Notes under the pieces: generated by a model
What the model saw: only the letters and a program-made list of their open reading frames with translations
Told to the model about the DNA's origin: nothing
Databases searched by the model: none
In this document: positions 33,906 through 56,553 of the stretch, in pieces
Numbering within the stretch: position 1 is the stretch's first letter
How the letters are laid out: each line of letters starts with the position of its first letter
Program-made: the position numbers and the translations under genes
Assembly: GCF_963678975.1 (NCBI RefSeq)
Contig: NC_089275.1
Location: 38,230,819 to 38,294,818, forward strand
From: Dysidea avara
Lineage: Eukaryota > Porifera > Demospongiae > Dictyoceratida > Dysideidae
Direction of reading: 5' to 3'
Length of the DNA: 64,000 nucleotides

Positions 33906-34088
33906 TTAGATTCAGGTTTGACAGGTTAGCCCTGGTAAGCATAAAGGGCTGGCTACGCCTGAGTGATTATTGACAGTTCAGGGTATCACCTTGAAGGTTT
34001 AAAGGTTGAATATAATAATTATATGTAATTTAAAAATTAATGCTACACTTTATGTATAGTTTACAAAAGTTTAAAGTGTTTATTATCT

Positions 34089-39532
<5,444 letters not shown>

Positions 39533-39589
39533 TCTGTCACTATCTTAAAGATTATAGCTAGCTACACTGCGATGCAATAAATACGGCAG

Positions 39590-39770
39590 TACAGGGTTCA
39601 AATCCAGGTCACTGACCCGGATGACCCAATGCAAGGTACCGAGCGCAAGGTACTTACCCAATTGCGAGTAAGCAAGAGCTGCTGCCTGATGGCGTGCCTC
39701 CTCTACTGAGAATGTTACGCTGTCTCCAAATCACTACGGGTGGGCGGATCATTACCATTATCCGGCCCAC
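39590..39770. repeat. tRNA-like short repeat upstream of gene A
   Basis: AGGGTTCAAATCCAGGTC looks like a pol III B box. Around it are short inverted words (CAAGGTACCGAGCGCAAGGT, CCGGATGACCC). It begins ~60 bp upstream of the gene A start codon and could influence its promoter. No full cloverleaf is visible. Confidence 0.35.
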
Positions 39771-40299
39771 TATATAGCTAGTTATAGATTTATTTTCATA
39801 CCTCAATGCTCTACTAGGGCCTGATCAGTACTCTCTGCACAACAGGCAATTTATTAACTTAGCCATGCAACTCAACATAGTTAGTTTGGCAACCAGTATC
39901 CTCTTTAGACGTGTCCTATGTCACGTGATCAGTTCCACTCGAGGATCAACGTACTTGTGACTTTCATTTAGTTCATTACACCAATCTTTCACATTCTCTT
40001 GGCTATATATATGCTAGGTAGCTACTGTTTGAGTGCAACAATCACAGTTGCCAAGAACGCTATATATAAAACAGACTACAAGACTTCAGTTTCAGAATTT
40101 CGACCATACTACATTCATCAAGTTCAACTTGTATAAATCATATATCCGTCCAGTGTTAGAGTATGGTCAGGGCCGTCCAGAGAAATTAAGGGGCCCAGGG
40201 CAAAGAGTTAAAGTGGGGCCCCACAACTTCGCCCAAGCTGTAAGTTGAAGACCCGGCAAAAAAAAGAAGTCATTACATGCTGACAATGACAATAACTAC

Positions 40300-40905
40300 C
40301 CCTCACCAACCATACCTCCTTATTAGTATTAGTATTAGTATTAGTATTATTATTATTATTATTATTATTATTTAATGGACAATTAAAATACAAAATTGAT
40401 TAATAGGCCAAAGGCCTTTGACAATGTCCATGTCCAGTTTCTCTCCAATATTGGTCTAGTGAGTGTTTGAAAGAAGATATTGTTTTTGCCAGAACTGCTT
40501 CGTCAGATAAGTCATTCCATTGTTGGATTATTCTAAAGTTGAAAAAGTGTTGACCAATGCTTCTGCAAATTCTTTGTTTAAAAAGTTTCATTGGATGGCC
40601 CCTGGTAACACTGTCTTGTTGTAATGTAAAGATATCTTTTGGGTCAATTTGATAGTATGAGTTTAGTATCTTAAACACTTCAATTAGATCTCCTCTTTGT
40701 CGTCTACAAAAAAGTGAGTGCAAATCTAGTTCTTGAAGTCTACCTTCATAAGATAGTGTAGAGATAGATGGTATCAGCTTAGTAGCCCTTCTTTGAACCT
40801 TTTCTAGTACGTCAATGTCCTTTGCTAAATGAGGGCTCCAGATTGGGGCACAATACTCTAGGTGCGGTCGAACTAAAGTTTACAGGTAAAGAAGGCTCAA
40901 GGAGC
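40300..40905 (-). mobile_element. LINE C fragment, RT C-terminus and tail
   Basis: On minus: LEYCAPIWSPHLAKDIDVLE, KVQRRATKLIPS, LHSLFCRRQRGDLIEVFKIL, HFFNFRIIQQWNDLSDEAV. The (AAT)n/(AATACT)n tail lies at 40318-40370. It is a CR1/L2-type C-terminus of a different subfamily from the 14440 LINE. Confidence 0.75.
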
Positions 40906-41125
40906 CTGTAAAGCCTGATCTGTACAAAAAGAATTTAACAAATTTGCAACTACATAGCAAAAACTTATATACAATAATAGTTAACTAATTAATAATCATA
41001 AAAGTAGACCAGCCACTGTCAAGAAAATTTTTAAAATCATTAAGTGTGGGAGCATTAACTATGTGATTGGGTAAACTGTTCCAGCAATAAGCTTGATACA
41101 CAGTTCCTCTGAAGAATATTCTGTG
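40872..41125 (-). mobile_element. LINE A-family 3' end, inverted
   Basis: Its reverse complement (GGAACAGTTTACCCAATCAC, then CAGATCAGGCTTTACAGGCT) is close to 43630-43845, so it is a second, 5'-truncated copy of the LINE A 3' end. Confidence 0.7.
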
Positions 41126-41545
41126 ACTGCTCTATTAGAGTATCTGATCTGACTGCTCTAAAAATAAATAAATAAAAATCAAAAAAAAGTATCAGACTGC
41201 TCTATTAGAGTATATCGAACTTTTAAGTAGGTGTTCAAGGGGTCCTTCATGGAGCCTCCTGGGGCCCCTTTCAGGGTGGGGCCCGGGGAAAAATGCCCCA
41301 GTTGCCCCCCCCCCCCCCCCCCCCCCACTAGGGCGGCCCTGGTAACATCGTCTGGGGACCGCAATACATTCTAGATCAAGAACAAATAGAGAAGATACAG
41401 AGAATACTGAGCCACAAAATTGGTCCAGGATCTTCAAAACTGCACATATATAATGATCGCCTCACTGCTTTAAACTTGCCATCACTTAAATACCGTTGAC
41501 TGCGTGGAGATATGATAATAGCTATTACACAGCCATTTCAGTCTA

Positions 41546-41550
41546 GTCTA

Positions 41551-41581
<31 letters not shown>

Positions 41582-43485
41582 TGTTTACTGTACAGAAACC
41601 TCCATATGGAGTATATAGTACAACAGATTAAATTAAGAATAAATTGTAGTGATTGTACATAGCTATAATTAATACATTGTTTAATTGTGCTTAAGGTAGG
41701 TGATTCCACAGTACTGCTAGATAGGTTATTCCATAATTTAATTGTAGAGGGGTAATAAGAGTAAAGGTATGAGTCAATTCTGGAGTGTGGCTGCAAAAAT
41801 CGTTGATCGTGACCTCGTGTTTGGCTTGCTGTTGGGATTAAATAGTTTCTATTATCGATGTGAATTTGTCTATGCACCATTTTATACATCATAACTAGCT
41901 TCAAATTGTTCCGTTGCTGTTCAAGAGTTGGTAGATTCAGGTGATCTAGTATCTCAGTTACACTAGCTCAGGGTGAATAATTGTTTGTAATAAACCTTGT
42001 AGCTCTTCGTTGGACCATTTCTAATTTGTAGATGTTACTGTTAGTGTATGGAGACCAGTTGATGCATACTCTAAGATAGGACGTACCATTGCTAGATAAC
42101 ATAGCTTCTTAGTTTGTTGAGTGCAAGAGCTAATATTACGTCGCAAAAAGGCATTGGCTGAGTTCGCTTTACAGGTAACATGTTGGATATGGTTTGTCCA
42201 CTTCAGGTGTTCATCTATTGTTACTCCCAGGTAAGTGACATTGTTAGATCTACAAATTTGATGTTGTTTCATAAAATATGTTGAGTTAGTTGTTAATATC
42301 CTGTAAGTGATCTTGAGGTGTACGTACACGTTTGCTAAGGTTGAAAAACATTTGCCAGTATTCACTCCACCTCACTATGGCATCAAGGTCTCTCTGCAAT
42401 GCTAAAGTATCTTCATTTGAATAAATTGGTCTAAAAATAAGTATATCTGTTCATCAGCGTAGAGTTGTATCTGAGAGTTCACTAGAGCTGGTAGGTCATT
42501 GATAAAACAAGTAAATAGTAAAGGTCCAAGTACTGCACCTTGCGGTATGCCAGAGATAACTTCACACTGCTCACTAGTTACACCATTCAGAACTACTTGC
42601 TGATGTATTTGTCCAAGAAAATCTTTTATCCAATTAACAAATTGTGGACAAATTCTGTAATGCTCAAGTTTTTGAAGAAGTCTTGCATGTGGAACATTAT
42701 TGAAAGCTTTGCTAAAGTCAAGAAACAAAGCAACCACTTCTCCACCGTCATTAAGTATTGTTGCAAATTCATGAATTGTGTAGATCAGTTGTGTTTCACA
42801 GGACTTATTTTTCTGAAAACCATGCTGTTCTTCTCGAATAAGTTGATGATTTTCCAAATGAGAGCTGATGGAAGAATAGATGATGTGCTCTAGAACTTTA
42901 CAACAGATTGGTGTTAAGGATATTGGGCGGTAGTTAGATGGTAATTTATGATCTCCCTTTTTAAAAACAGGCACAACAGTAGCATGTTTCCATTGATGCA
43001 AAGAGGCCCTGAAGATCAGCACAAGAAATGGTGTAATGTAGCTTGCAAAGGTTTTTAAAAATCGGGGTGGAATTTGGTCTGGACCTGGAGCTTTGTTTAC
43101 CTCCAGATTTTCTAATAAGTTTTTAACACCTTCTGGATTAATACGGATAGGTTCCATTAGTGGGATAGGTAAATTTTCAATATGTGGTACAGAACTTAAA
43201 TCTTCTTTAACAAAGGCAGAGGAGAAATAGTCATTCAATAAGCTTGCTCTGGTTGCCATATCAGAGATCAGAGTGTCTCCTTCTAGTAATGGTGGTATGC
43301 CACAGTAGTCCTTCTTTTGATTCTTAATGTAACTCCATAACCTCTTAGTTGTAGAATTTGTTCCAGGGGTGACTAAGTGTTGAATATAGGAGTTGTGGGA
43401 TTGCCGACATGCCCTTTGAACTTCTTTCTTTATCTGTCGATATTTTTGCCAGGCATCACTAGACCTGGAATGTCGGGCAAAGCTA
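41546..43485 (-). mobile_element. LINE B, 5'-truncated, inside LINE A
   Basis: On minus: RACRQSHNSYIQHLVTPGTN, then frame 43259-42402 with NKAPGPDQIPPRFLK, YRPISLTPICCKVLEHII, LFLDFSKAFNNVPHARLLQK and SGIPQGAVLGPLLFTCFIND. It continues through TYLGVTIDEHLKWTNHI and VRPILEYAS to an (ATA)n tail at 41546-41580. The catalytic YADD is read as YADE followed by a frame change, so this copy is dead. Its C-terminal block (KLVMMYKMVHRQIHIDNRNY) is of CR1/L2 type. Confidence 0.8.
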
Positions 43486-44137
43486 CATCACACTGCTACA
43501 TAGCTACACATAGCTACATCAGATTTGTTTACTACTGCAACTTTATCAACAACTATAGGGATCACAATTACAAGTTATTTAAACTCAAGCAACATCAAGA
43601 GTGAGATCTACTTTTTCACTGTACGAGCCACCAATGACTGGAACAGTTTACCTAATCACATAGTGCACCTGCACGTAATGATTTTAAAAATTTTCTCGAC
43701 AGTAGCTGGTCTACTTTGTTGTGTGATTATTAATTAGTTAATTATTTTGTATATAAGTATTTGCTATGTAATTGCAAATTTATTAAATTCTTTTTGTACA
43801 GATCAGGCTTTACAGGCTCCTTGAACCTTCTTCACCTTTAATACAAATACTAATACTAATCGAACTGTACATCCCCTCAATATTTGGTTAATCAGGTGAA
43901 ATAATGGTTAACTAAATACAGACAGTACTTGTATTATTTTGTATAATGAGTTGGTGTACAGGCAATATTTTTGCCTTCTTGACAAAATAATAAATAAATA
44001 AATCTTTAATAATGGGGAAATACGTGCTGCAGTAAAAATACATTCAGGCGGTGATGAAAAACAGAAAAACATTAAATAGTGGCCTAATAGCGGAAAATGG
44101 GAACGAGAACTACCAACATAAATACGTAGCTATATAT

Positions 44138-44392
44138 GTGACTGGGCCTGCGATAATAGGGCATGTGGGTACATGATTTTTGCCTACTTTTTCACACTTT
44201 CATCACTCATAACTTTTTGTACGATTATGCTATGGCAATGCAGTTTTCAGTGCTTAGTAAGCATGTAGTTGGTTTTATGATGCAAGTTACAGAATGCAAA
44301 TATCCTGTTCTAGTACTGAGATATGAGCTGTAGTGTAACATGGTGTAGTTTGTGCATACATGTATGCGCCCTGTTTTCGCAGGCCTGGTCAC
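44138..44392. mobile_element. MITE, GTGACYRGGCCTGCGA ends
   Basis: GTGACTGGGCCTGCGATAAT and the complement of TTTTCGCAGGCCTGGTCAC form ~28-bp inverted ends. A related end (GTGATCGGATTTGCGAAAAG) occurs at 16114 inside the satellite insert. Confidence 0.65.
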
Positions 44393-44489
44393 GGGTTGAA
44401 TTTTACACAAGCAGTATTGTTGGATGTTTTTCCACTAAAACGATGAAACATTCTAATAGAGCAATCCGTTGACTGTAGCTATATTGTAT

Positions 44490-44980
44490 AAATATGAGCT
44501 ATTAACTATTGAGTCAATATTTTTAGATTGATGTATGGCCTCCCTGAGAAGCAGCTGTCCTTCTTGCTACGTGCTGGTTGTGATACTCTACCAACTCAGC
44601 CTATGAACCTGACTAGGTGGAACACCATTACTAGCCCTAAATGTGCCCCTTGTCAAGCTCCCTATCCCACAACAAATCATACTGTATCTTGACAGGATGT
44701 CATGTTGCTCTTGATCGAGGCAGGTATACCTGGAGACATGATTCAGTCTTATAGGTTCTCATTCATGGACTCCAACAGCATTTGCCTGACATTTTTATGA
44801 CTTTCAGCATATCTTAATTGCTAATGTCTGCCCTCCTAGGACCATTCCAACCAATCTTTCCTCCACCCTTAGCAGGCCAGACTTGGTTTCCAATAATTCC
44901 ATCTGTTTGTTCGAATTAACTATCCCCACCACGCAATATCTTTTGGCTGCTAGAGTTTGGAAGGAATATTAACTATATTA
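44490..44980 (+). mobile_element. LINE-like C-terminal fragment with RPD...ELT motif
   Basis: Frames read MYGLPEKQLSFLLRAGCDTL, RWNTITSPKCAPCQAPYPT, then SRPDLVSNNSICLFELTIPT. The arrangement is a Cys/His knuckle, then R-P-D, then F-E-L-T, compatible with a PD-(D/E)xK nuclease-like tail on a retrotransposon protein. At least one stop breaks it (after TVS). The related fragment is at 2490-3240. Confidence 0.5.
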
Positions 44981-45389
44981 TATGTAAGCAAAGCCTCTAT
45001 TATCAAGGCAAGAACATCTGGAACAGCCTGCCCACTTCATTAACTGATTAAATAGCTAGCTTATTTGTTATTGTTGTAAATGTATGCATGTATCTATATA
45101 TCTAATGTATGTTTGTCCAGGGCACAGCTGAAAAACAGCTTTAGCTGATGCTGTCTCCCTGTTAAAATAACACAACATTTTTGACCGCTCTATTAGAGTG
45201 ATGAGAGCTAGACGTCTTATTTTATTAAGACAATATACAACATAAGTACAGAGGTCTACACTCAGGGGTACCATGCACTGATACCCACAGGGTGGTCAGT
45301 GCAGGAGCCCTGGCAAGACTTACACTATTAGATTACAATACAAAATTAAAATTATAGTATGAAAATTTCAGTTTAGGTAAACTGTTAGA

Positions 45390-45610
45390 TCAGTTTAGGC
45401 AAACCGATAGATCCCGGGGAGGCTCTAGAATTAGAATTAAAAATCCTGTATGAGCAGGAGACAGCAATGCAAGCAGCCTGCTCAAACAGGGATCTTATAG
45501 TCTTCTTCATCACTTCGGCCACTTGAGCAATTGTATCCGGCATAAAATGACCTAAACAGCTAATGTCGATGGAAATGATAAGCCAGAAAGGTGAAGTCAT
45601 ATTGTAAACA
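45390..45610 (-). mobile_element. LINE-like terminal fragment (SYRIFN block)
   Basis: On minus: SIDISCLGHFMPDTIAQVAE, then FEQAACIAVSCSYRIFNSNS. The same block follows the RPD motif in the 2490-3240 copy (QAAKIAISCSYRIFNARS), so both belong to one protein family. Confidence 0.5.
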
Positions 45611-47696
45611 GCTATTATTTAAGTGCACCTATTCTACCAGGGACCTGCACTGAAAGCCTGTGTGAATTGATGGACAATAGCTGGTATAGTAGGTATATAG
45701 ACTAGCAACACCAAAAGTTGGCTATTAAAGCCATAAACATTTTAGTTAGTTTATTTTAAATTCTTTTTAATGCAGGTTGAGTAATGGCCTGTGGCAACAT
45801 GTACCTAGAAAATGTACATAGCTACATATAAATTACTGGTTACAATAGTTATTACAATTACATACGTACCTACATATACTTAGTTACTGCTACGGCTATA
45901 ATTGGCTGTACTACTACAAATATTGTAGATTAAAGTTGTTGGGGTTTGTTTCCCTATATAGAACAGCACAAATGTGGTCATAGGAAGTGGTATGTACAGA
46001 TATGAGTAATGCTGCTCATTGGCATAACGTAGAGATCATTGGTAGTAATAGTACCAGATTGGGAAGGACGATTAGACGTAACTGGAGCCATTACAAAATG
46101 AAAACAACAACTTTTCCCTACTTAGCTAGCTTCCCTGGGTTGACCACCGAGTGTGGTGCTTGGCTGGTATCCTGGTGGCCTGCGGATCAAAATCATGGGA
46201 TATTTTCAAAACCTCTTCTAGGTAGTTGGTCTGTTTTAATTTAGTTGATGGTTTTTGCTTAGGTTCTTGTGGTAAACACTTTGTACAGGCTCTGCCTCCA
46301 GTGTTTGCCCTCCAGTGCATAACTGCATGGTAAAGCAGATAAAAACAAAATAAAATGACTCATAACCGACACATAAACATAATAAAAAAGTTATATAAAC
46401 CAAAACTACACCACAGACACATTCACACACCACCAAGTTATATTTAATGACAGAAAATGGCATTTTGCATTATGTAGATCTTTAAGTTAAGCTGGCAAAG
46501 AATTCCACACAAATGAGTGCCTTTATACATGAAATTTTTTGAAGGTCAAGCAACATCAATTATGAATGCAAAATATGATGTGGTTCTAGTATGGTAATTT
46601 GTCTGATTGTCAAACTGAATTGAAGGATGAAGTGGAATTGCTCTTGAGCAATAATGCAGATAAAAAATTGTGCAAACAGAATGAAAGTTAATAAACCTCT
46701 GACAGTTATTATAATTACTTTGAAATATGGTCATATTTGTGCAAATGATATATCAAATGAACAGCTTGGTTTTTTAATCGCTGAAGGTGAGTCACATGAC
46801 GCTGAAGTAAGGAAGGGCCCTACACTGAAGTATAGCTCAGATGAAATAATACTCAGGAGCTTGATGATGTTTGCAGGAAGTTCTTTCTTGTTGCAGCTCA
46901 CAAGATGAAATACATGCACCATTTTTACAAATGCATGCTACTTGGCCACACCACCTTAATTCACTCTCAAACACTAACTGAAGGTACGTATTTCTCTTTA
47001 CTAGTAGTGCGTAATGTAATATTTGTCATTGTCTTTGCTTGAGATATAATTGCACTGGTTGTTACCATCTCCCACATCATGTACTATGCAACAGTTCAAT
47101 GGATGGCATTTACATCCTACCAAGTCCATCTTTAATTTCTAAGACTCAAAAATACTATATTAGAATATTTTCTGCAATTTGATATTGGCTATTCTTTTTT
47201 CTTAGATTCATGTGTATAATTTCAGCACTTGAAATCCAAAACCAAACCATATATATACTCTCCAGTAAAGTGTATTAACATGCATGTATTTGCATAGCTA
47301 CAAATCATATTTTCATTTCTGTGAAAGTCAGTATACATGCACCAGTTTGTAGGTGGTGACACACACTCATTCATCTTCACACATGTATGTAATATTGTAT
47401 AGTAATTGTAGACTGTGATTGATAAATTAGGAATCCCTTATCCCTATAATACAGTAGCCAAAGAACCCTTACAGTATGTTTGCGTCGTATATAGTGCAGG
47501 AAATAATTAAAAAAAATGATATTGAATATATTACAGTGTATTGAAAATTCAGCAGAAGTATATAAAACTATTATGTGGTCTTAGTGTAGTGTAAAGTTGT
47601 GTTACATATAGTTACATATGACGCATATATTAATTTTACAACGTGGTTTTAAAAATCTGATGTGGTTTAAACAGCTCTGTATTTGCTTTGTTTTTC
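45611..47696. other. No gene seen between LINE fragment and gene B
   Basis: AT-rich with small frames on both strands that overlap one another and lack domain features. Confidence 0.4.
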
Positions 47697-52116
<4,420 letters not shown>

Positions 52117-52259
52117 CGTGCTACTAAAATTCAAATACTGATAGAGCATGCAAGAGGCTAATGGTTTTATACATGTCCTAAATGTGATGATGTCAGTACT
52201 TTTCGCAGTTGTCACATGTACGACTGTTGATGCATAAGGATGTGGTGATTACCTGTCAG

Positions 52260-53225
52260 GGGGTCAAGTTATTTTAGCATGAAGTGACTAAGTGACCAAA
52301 ATAAATTTTGGTTACCATTCAAGTTCCTATATGGCTGCAGGTACTAGGTCAATTACATCATGAGATATTACAGCTTACATGTGATTTCATTCACTAGTGT
52401 AGGAACAATGCTATGAATAAGATTATCCACTTCAAGCTATGTATCAGCCCAATGAAGGCTATTCAAAGCCTGCATAAAATCAGAAACTCAACACTTTAAT
52501 AGTGTAAAAAAAAATTCTGATCCAGTGATGACTTGGCAAGTGCTTTAAGAGCCACACAATATGCTGAGCAGGATATCCCTTGCATTCAATAAACACTTAG
52601 AGAGTGTGACTTCTCATGTTTATTAGAGCCTGGATCATTGTTCACTATCTCACTAAGGACCTGCAAGAAGGTCACTGAAAGCTTGTTGAACTGCCGGATG
52701 CAGAAAAATGTCAGACCAAACCTTGGTCCATGTAGGCTAGGGAAGTATCTGAGGACTACACAGCCTGTGATCCAGGATTTCCTCTAAATTTAACTGGTAC
52801 AACTTAAGAGCAGCTAGTACGACTTCTCCACTAATTTTAAATTTGTCTATATACTCCATAATATATACAATCCTATCACTCAGTTGATATCTACTATTTA
52901 GTGATACTTACTGAATAACTAATATACATCATACCATTTTGATATTGTGTCCTGTGAACATCATGGACACATCAGGTATAACAATGTTAGAACACTGTAC
53001 AGGAAAGTCATACTACATAGATGCTGTGTATTTAATATGTGGTTAACAATTGGTAGTTTGATGACTGACATCGATGACAGATGACATCATTCTGTATACC
53101 TGATTTCAGTTATCATGCCTCTGCCAGAATACTAGCAACTAGAACCCTGAATTTGATTTATGAAGTGTGCAACAACTGGGCATGTGAGCACATCAAATTT
53201 AACTCGTTAAAACTTTCTTGGCTCA
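52260..53225. other. Upstream of gene B: no gene seen
   Basis: No frame with domain content. The first ~140 bases upstream of the start codon (52117-52260) would hold the gene B promoter, but I see no clear element. Confidence 0.35.
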
Positions 53226-53233
53226 TTCCACAT

Positions 53234-53714
53234 CAGCGTTGAAACCGGGTCGGGTCATCCGGGTCGGGTCATCCGGGTCACATTTTCTCCGGGTCATCCG
53301 GGTCTGACCCGGATTGGATCACGTGAGAAACAAAATCGTTGGTTTGACGACTTGGAAACTTATAAACGCTATCGCGTAGCTCTTTCGTGAGCCACGCCCA
53401 CTTATCGCATTACCAACATACGCTCAGCCACGCTCATTTGTTAGTAAGTGCAGTATGTAGCACGAAATTGAGGGTATCTGGTGAAGGGTAGCTATTGTCA
53501 GTAGGTGAAGACTTTTTTTTTTTTTTTTTTTTGGTCTTCAACCTACAGCTAGGCTGAAGTTGCAATATTTACTCAACACGAATCGAACGCTCAAAATGTA
53601 GACTCGTTCGCTCGCTCGAGACTAGCCGAAACACGTCTCGGCTTTAATCAATCCGGGTCACATCCGGGTCAGTGGGTCATCCGGGTCAGCAGTAGTGACC
53701 CGGTTTCAACGTTG
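53234..53714. mobile_element. hAT-type MITE with 8-bp duplication TTCCACAT
   Basis: CAGCGTTGAAACCGGGTC and GACCCGGTTTCAACGTTG are inverted ends. TTCCACAT flanks at 53226-53233 and 53715-53722. Both ends are followed by short GGGTCATCC tandem units in direct and inverted order. Confidence 0.88.
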
Positions 53715-54254
53715 TTCCACATCACCTGCCATGTGTCACAGTCCAATTGAATAAGTGATTTATTTACTGCTTAACACGTTGTATAAGTTACAATTCGCAG
53801 AAAATTTCAGTTGTGAAGAAATGTGATCAGGTGTAGTGTGTAGTCATATGCTTGCACCATACTCCCATACAATAGTCATTCACATTTAAGGCAAACCTGA
53901 CTATATGCAAATTTTGACCTGTGGAAATTTCATTCTTCTTGTTGGCTTGTTTGAAATGTTTTTCAGCTGACTGAAATGAATTTTCCGGCATGTGTGAGTG
54001 TAGGAACTTCCTTTGACAAGGGCTGAATTAAGGATACAATACTAATTAGCTAAGAGAGCAAAGAAATTTGGCCCCAGCTCAGATCTAGTCAACACATTTT
54101 TACCTTTAAAAGAAGGAAGCCTTTATATTATAGTAAATAATTGTTCCAAAAGTGTCCTTTATAGCTGAGAAGTTCCATCCACTGCATGTAGAGCAAATGT
54201 GTCTGTAATGCTGTTAGTACTGTTTGTGCAAACATTCACAAAATATTCTATTTA

Positions 54255-55032
54255 AATAGAGGACATCAAGACCTCGATACTTTAGAACAGTGGGCACTAG
54301 ATTGGAAAATGTCAGTTAATCTACAAAAATGTGAGTTTCTCAGAATTACCAACAAAAACACATCCAATATTAACTCAATACACTCTGCAAAACCAAACTA
54401 TAAAGGAAGTAGCTAACTCATGCCAAATATTTAGGGGTGACTATTGATATGAATTTATCCTGGTCAGAAGGTTCTTGTTAAACCTATATTAGAATACGCA
54501 AGCACTGTCTGGCCACATGCAGAGAGATATTGATACCATCGAAAATGTTCAAAGGCGTGCAGCGAGATTTGTAACTAACAATTATTCCCGGTATGCAAGT
54601 GTGACTGAAATGTTATCCAACCTGAGCTGGCCCACGTTAACCAGATGTAGAGATGAACAAAAGGCTATAATGTTATATAAGATCAATCATAAACTGTCAA
54701 GTTGATATAACTGAATGCTGACAATCTTCTTATTCCTAACCCTGACATCTACCACACTAGAGGACACAATAAAAGATTCATGATACCAACAACAAGGATT
54801 GACTCTTACAAATGTTCTTTTTTCCCGTCCGCTATTAAATTTGGAATTCCTTACCCCAACATGTGATCAACTCTACAGAGATTGAACAATTCAATCCCAA
54901 CCTAGCTGGTCTAGACACTATTTAATTAATTAATTAGTAATTATGTATGATTGTAATTGTACTATTGTTCCTTTTGTGCACCACATGCACTCTTCTTGAG
55001 GCCTGCACAATACAACAAATAATAATAATAAT
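54255..55032 (+). mobile_element. CR1/L2-like LINE fragment, internally deleted
   Basis: A sister of the 14440 LINE. DLDTLEQWALDWKMSVN-like sequence, then a jump from LSWSE to VLVKPILEYASTVW (the intervening ~30 codons are missing), then DIDTIENVQRRAARFVTNNY. The tail TTTTGTGCACCACATGCACT ends in (AAT)n. Frames are broken in several places. Confidence 0.75.
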
Positions 55033-56553
55033 GACATCATACATGGCGATTTCCACTAATTGGTTGCTAGAGATACACAGGAATTGTAATCAGCTAATTA
55101 GCTGCTCATAATTATTATCATCAGTACTAAAAGACTGTCAAATTGCAATAATAACTATTCATGATCAGCTCGGTGCAGCCTGATACTGCTGAAGTTAGGT
55201 TCTGGTGTAATCTGTTGATGCTGCCAGATTTGTTAGTGGGTTTGTCAAAAGGTATCTTTTCCACACATTTAACATATCAGCAAGCAAAATATTATTATTT
55301 GACTCCATAACTAAGTTGCTCTTTGCACCAAACTGCAGCCAGATACTGTCATGGAAAATGTCCGATGATTATTTGCAACAACTTTAAAAAAATTATGAAG
55401 TTGTAAGTTTAGAATGTAAATGGCACCTTATCGTTATTATTTATCGTGAACATATCCTAAACAAACTGGGATAGTCTAAGCACTAGCCCACTTGTCTTAA
55501 AGTATAACCAACAGTTATCAGTAGCTCATGTGGTATGTACAGCTTCACATCCTTTTAGCTTTGTTTTATTGGATTAACCAGCAGGCTCCCAGGGACTTTA
55601 TTGAGCCATAGTAGCATAGAGTGGTCTATGGTAGTGTCAAATCCATTGAATGAATTACAATGAGTCTGTTAGACTCTTATACAGTACATGCAGGTGTCAA
55701 AAGGTTGACATGGTAACCTATGCTGAAGCCATTTGTGACTGTATGATTAGCACTTATGGTTGTAATGTTTGTTTACATTACTCTAATGGCTTACAATGTA
55801 GGGATCCCTACAAGGAGATGACATATGGTCCAAGCAAATGGCCAGACAAACAAGTAAGAAGTGAATCACAGTTTCAATTGTGGGGCTCACTAATACCCTT
55901 TTCAAATGGCCACTTTAAACCACCAGGTTAACACGTTCATATCATCATGAGCGTCTAACCAGGTTGATCCTCAAATTCATAAAATATTAAAAGCAAGTTA
56001 CAAAGTAGTAGGGTTCAACTTGTTGGGTTTGCAAAGTAAGAGTGAGTTGCAGTTTTTGGTGAATACATACATGTAAAGTACTTAGAAGACAATTATCACT
56101 CAATGAGTATTATTATCTGATGATTATAGAAACTGCTGGGTTGAAAGTGAGTTACTCAACCTGAGTTGAGCTCACTTGAGTGTCCATGTAAGGCATAAGT
56201 AGGCTTAGTACTAAGGAGTAGGGATTCCAGGAATACAAAAAGATCAAATTGTTTTCTCCTACAGCATGTATATACACTCTAGCACATTGTAGAACAATTT
56301 GTGATTTGGCTTCTGTATGTAGCAACTTGACATAGGTGTTGATAACTTGATAACTGATAACTCTATATATAAATTAGAGGTAACCACCAATCCATTACCA
56401 GTGAAGTGTAAACTTTATTATGTCTTGGAACAGCCAAGACCTTATAGCTAGGTGTGGAGCAATGTATCCATACAAATGTTGTGATCAGATGCTTCTTGTA
56501 TAAATACAAGATACTAACTAGTTATGTGAATTAGAAAGTTAAGAACTGTGAAC
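55033..56553. other. No gene seen upstream of the Calx-beta gene
   Basis: A 93-codon frame at 55650-55931 has no recognisable domain and no supporting splice context. The last part is the putative promoter of the gene starting at 56554. Confidence 0.35.

Larger units (their letters stand above)
30040..33961 (+). mobile_element. hAT transposon (ZMYM/TTF-type), apparently whole coding part
   Basis: The left end AGGCGTAGCTACACCCGGGC, and GGGCTGGCTACGCCTG at the right end, are imperfect inverted repeats, each beside copies of AGCCCTGGTAAG. The interior carries the two-exon transposase at 30578-33278 and, in its 5' part, a small MITE (30325-30553). I could not identify a convincing 8-bp duplication, so the exact edges are uncertain. 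Confidence 0.6.
40169..41343. mobile_element. DNA element with CAGGGCCG ends inside LINE A
   Basis: CAGGGCCGTCCAGAG and CTAGGGCGGCCCTG are inverted ends; a 2-3 bp (GT or GGT) duplication is the most the flanks allow. GGGGCCC-rich words lie near both ends, with poly-C at 41309-41329. It carries two minus-strand LINE pieces and two copies of the dispersed CTCTATTAGAG motif (41125, 41195). Family not assigned. Confidence 0.55.
40036..43861 (+). mobile_element. LINE A (CR1/L2-like 3' part), split twice
   Basis: Pieces lie at 40036-40168 (SYIRPVLEYG), 41344-41545 (NIVWGPQYILDQEQIEKIQR, RLTALNLPSLKYR) and 43486-43861 (FFTVRATNDWNSLPNHIV, 3' end CAGATCAGGCTTTACAGGCT then CTTTAATACAAATACTAATA). The reading passes from LEYG straight to NIVWGP across the first insertion, which shows the original continuity. 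The 5' part of the LINE is absent. Confidence 0.65.
39968..44035. repeat. Dispersed repeat R1, copy 2, split by nested insertions
   Basis: 39968-40035 matches window positions ~88-150 and 43862-44035 matches ~165-240, in the same order. The intervening 3.8 kb is therefore insertion. A second small insertion at about 43918-43990 ends in (AAAT)n. Confidence 0.65.

Noticed and set aside
55650-55931. 93-codon frame as a host gene
   Set aside because: No domain, no signal peptide, no supporting splice partner and no paralogue in the window.
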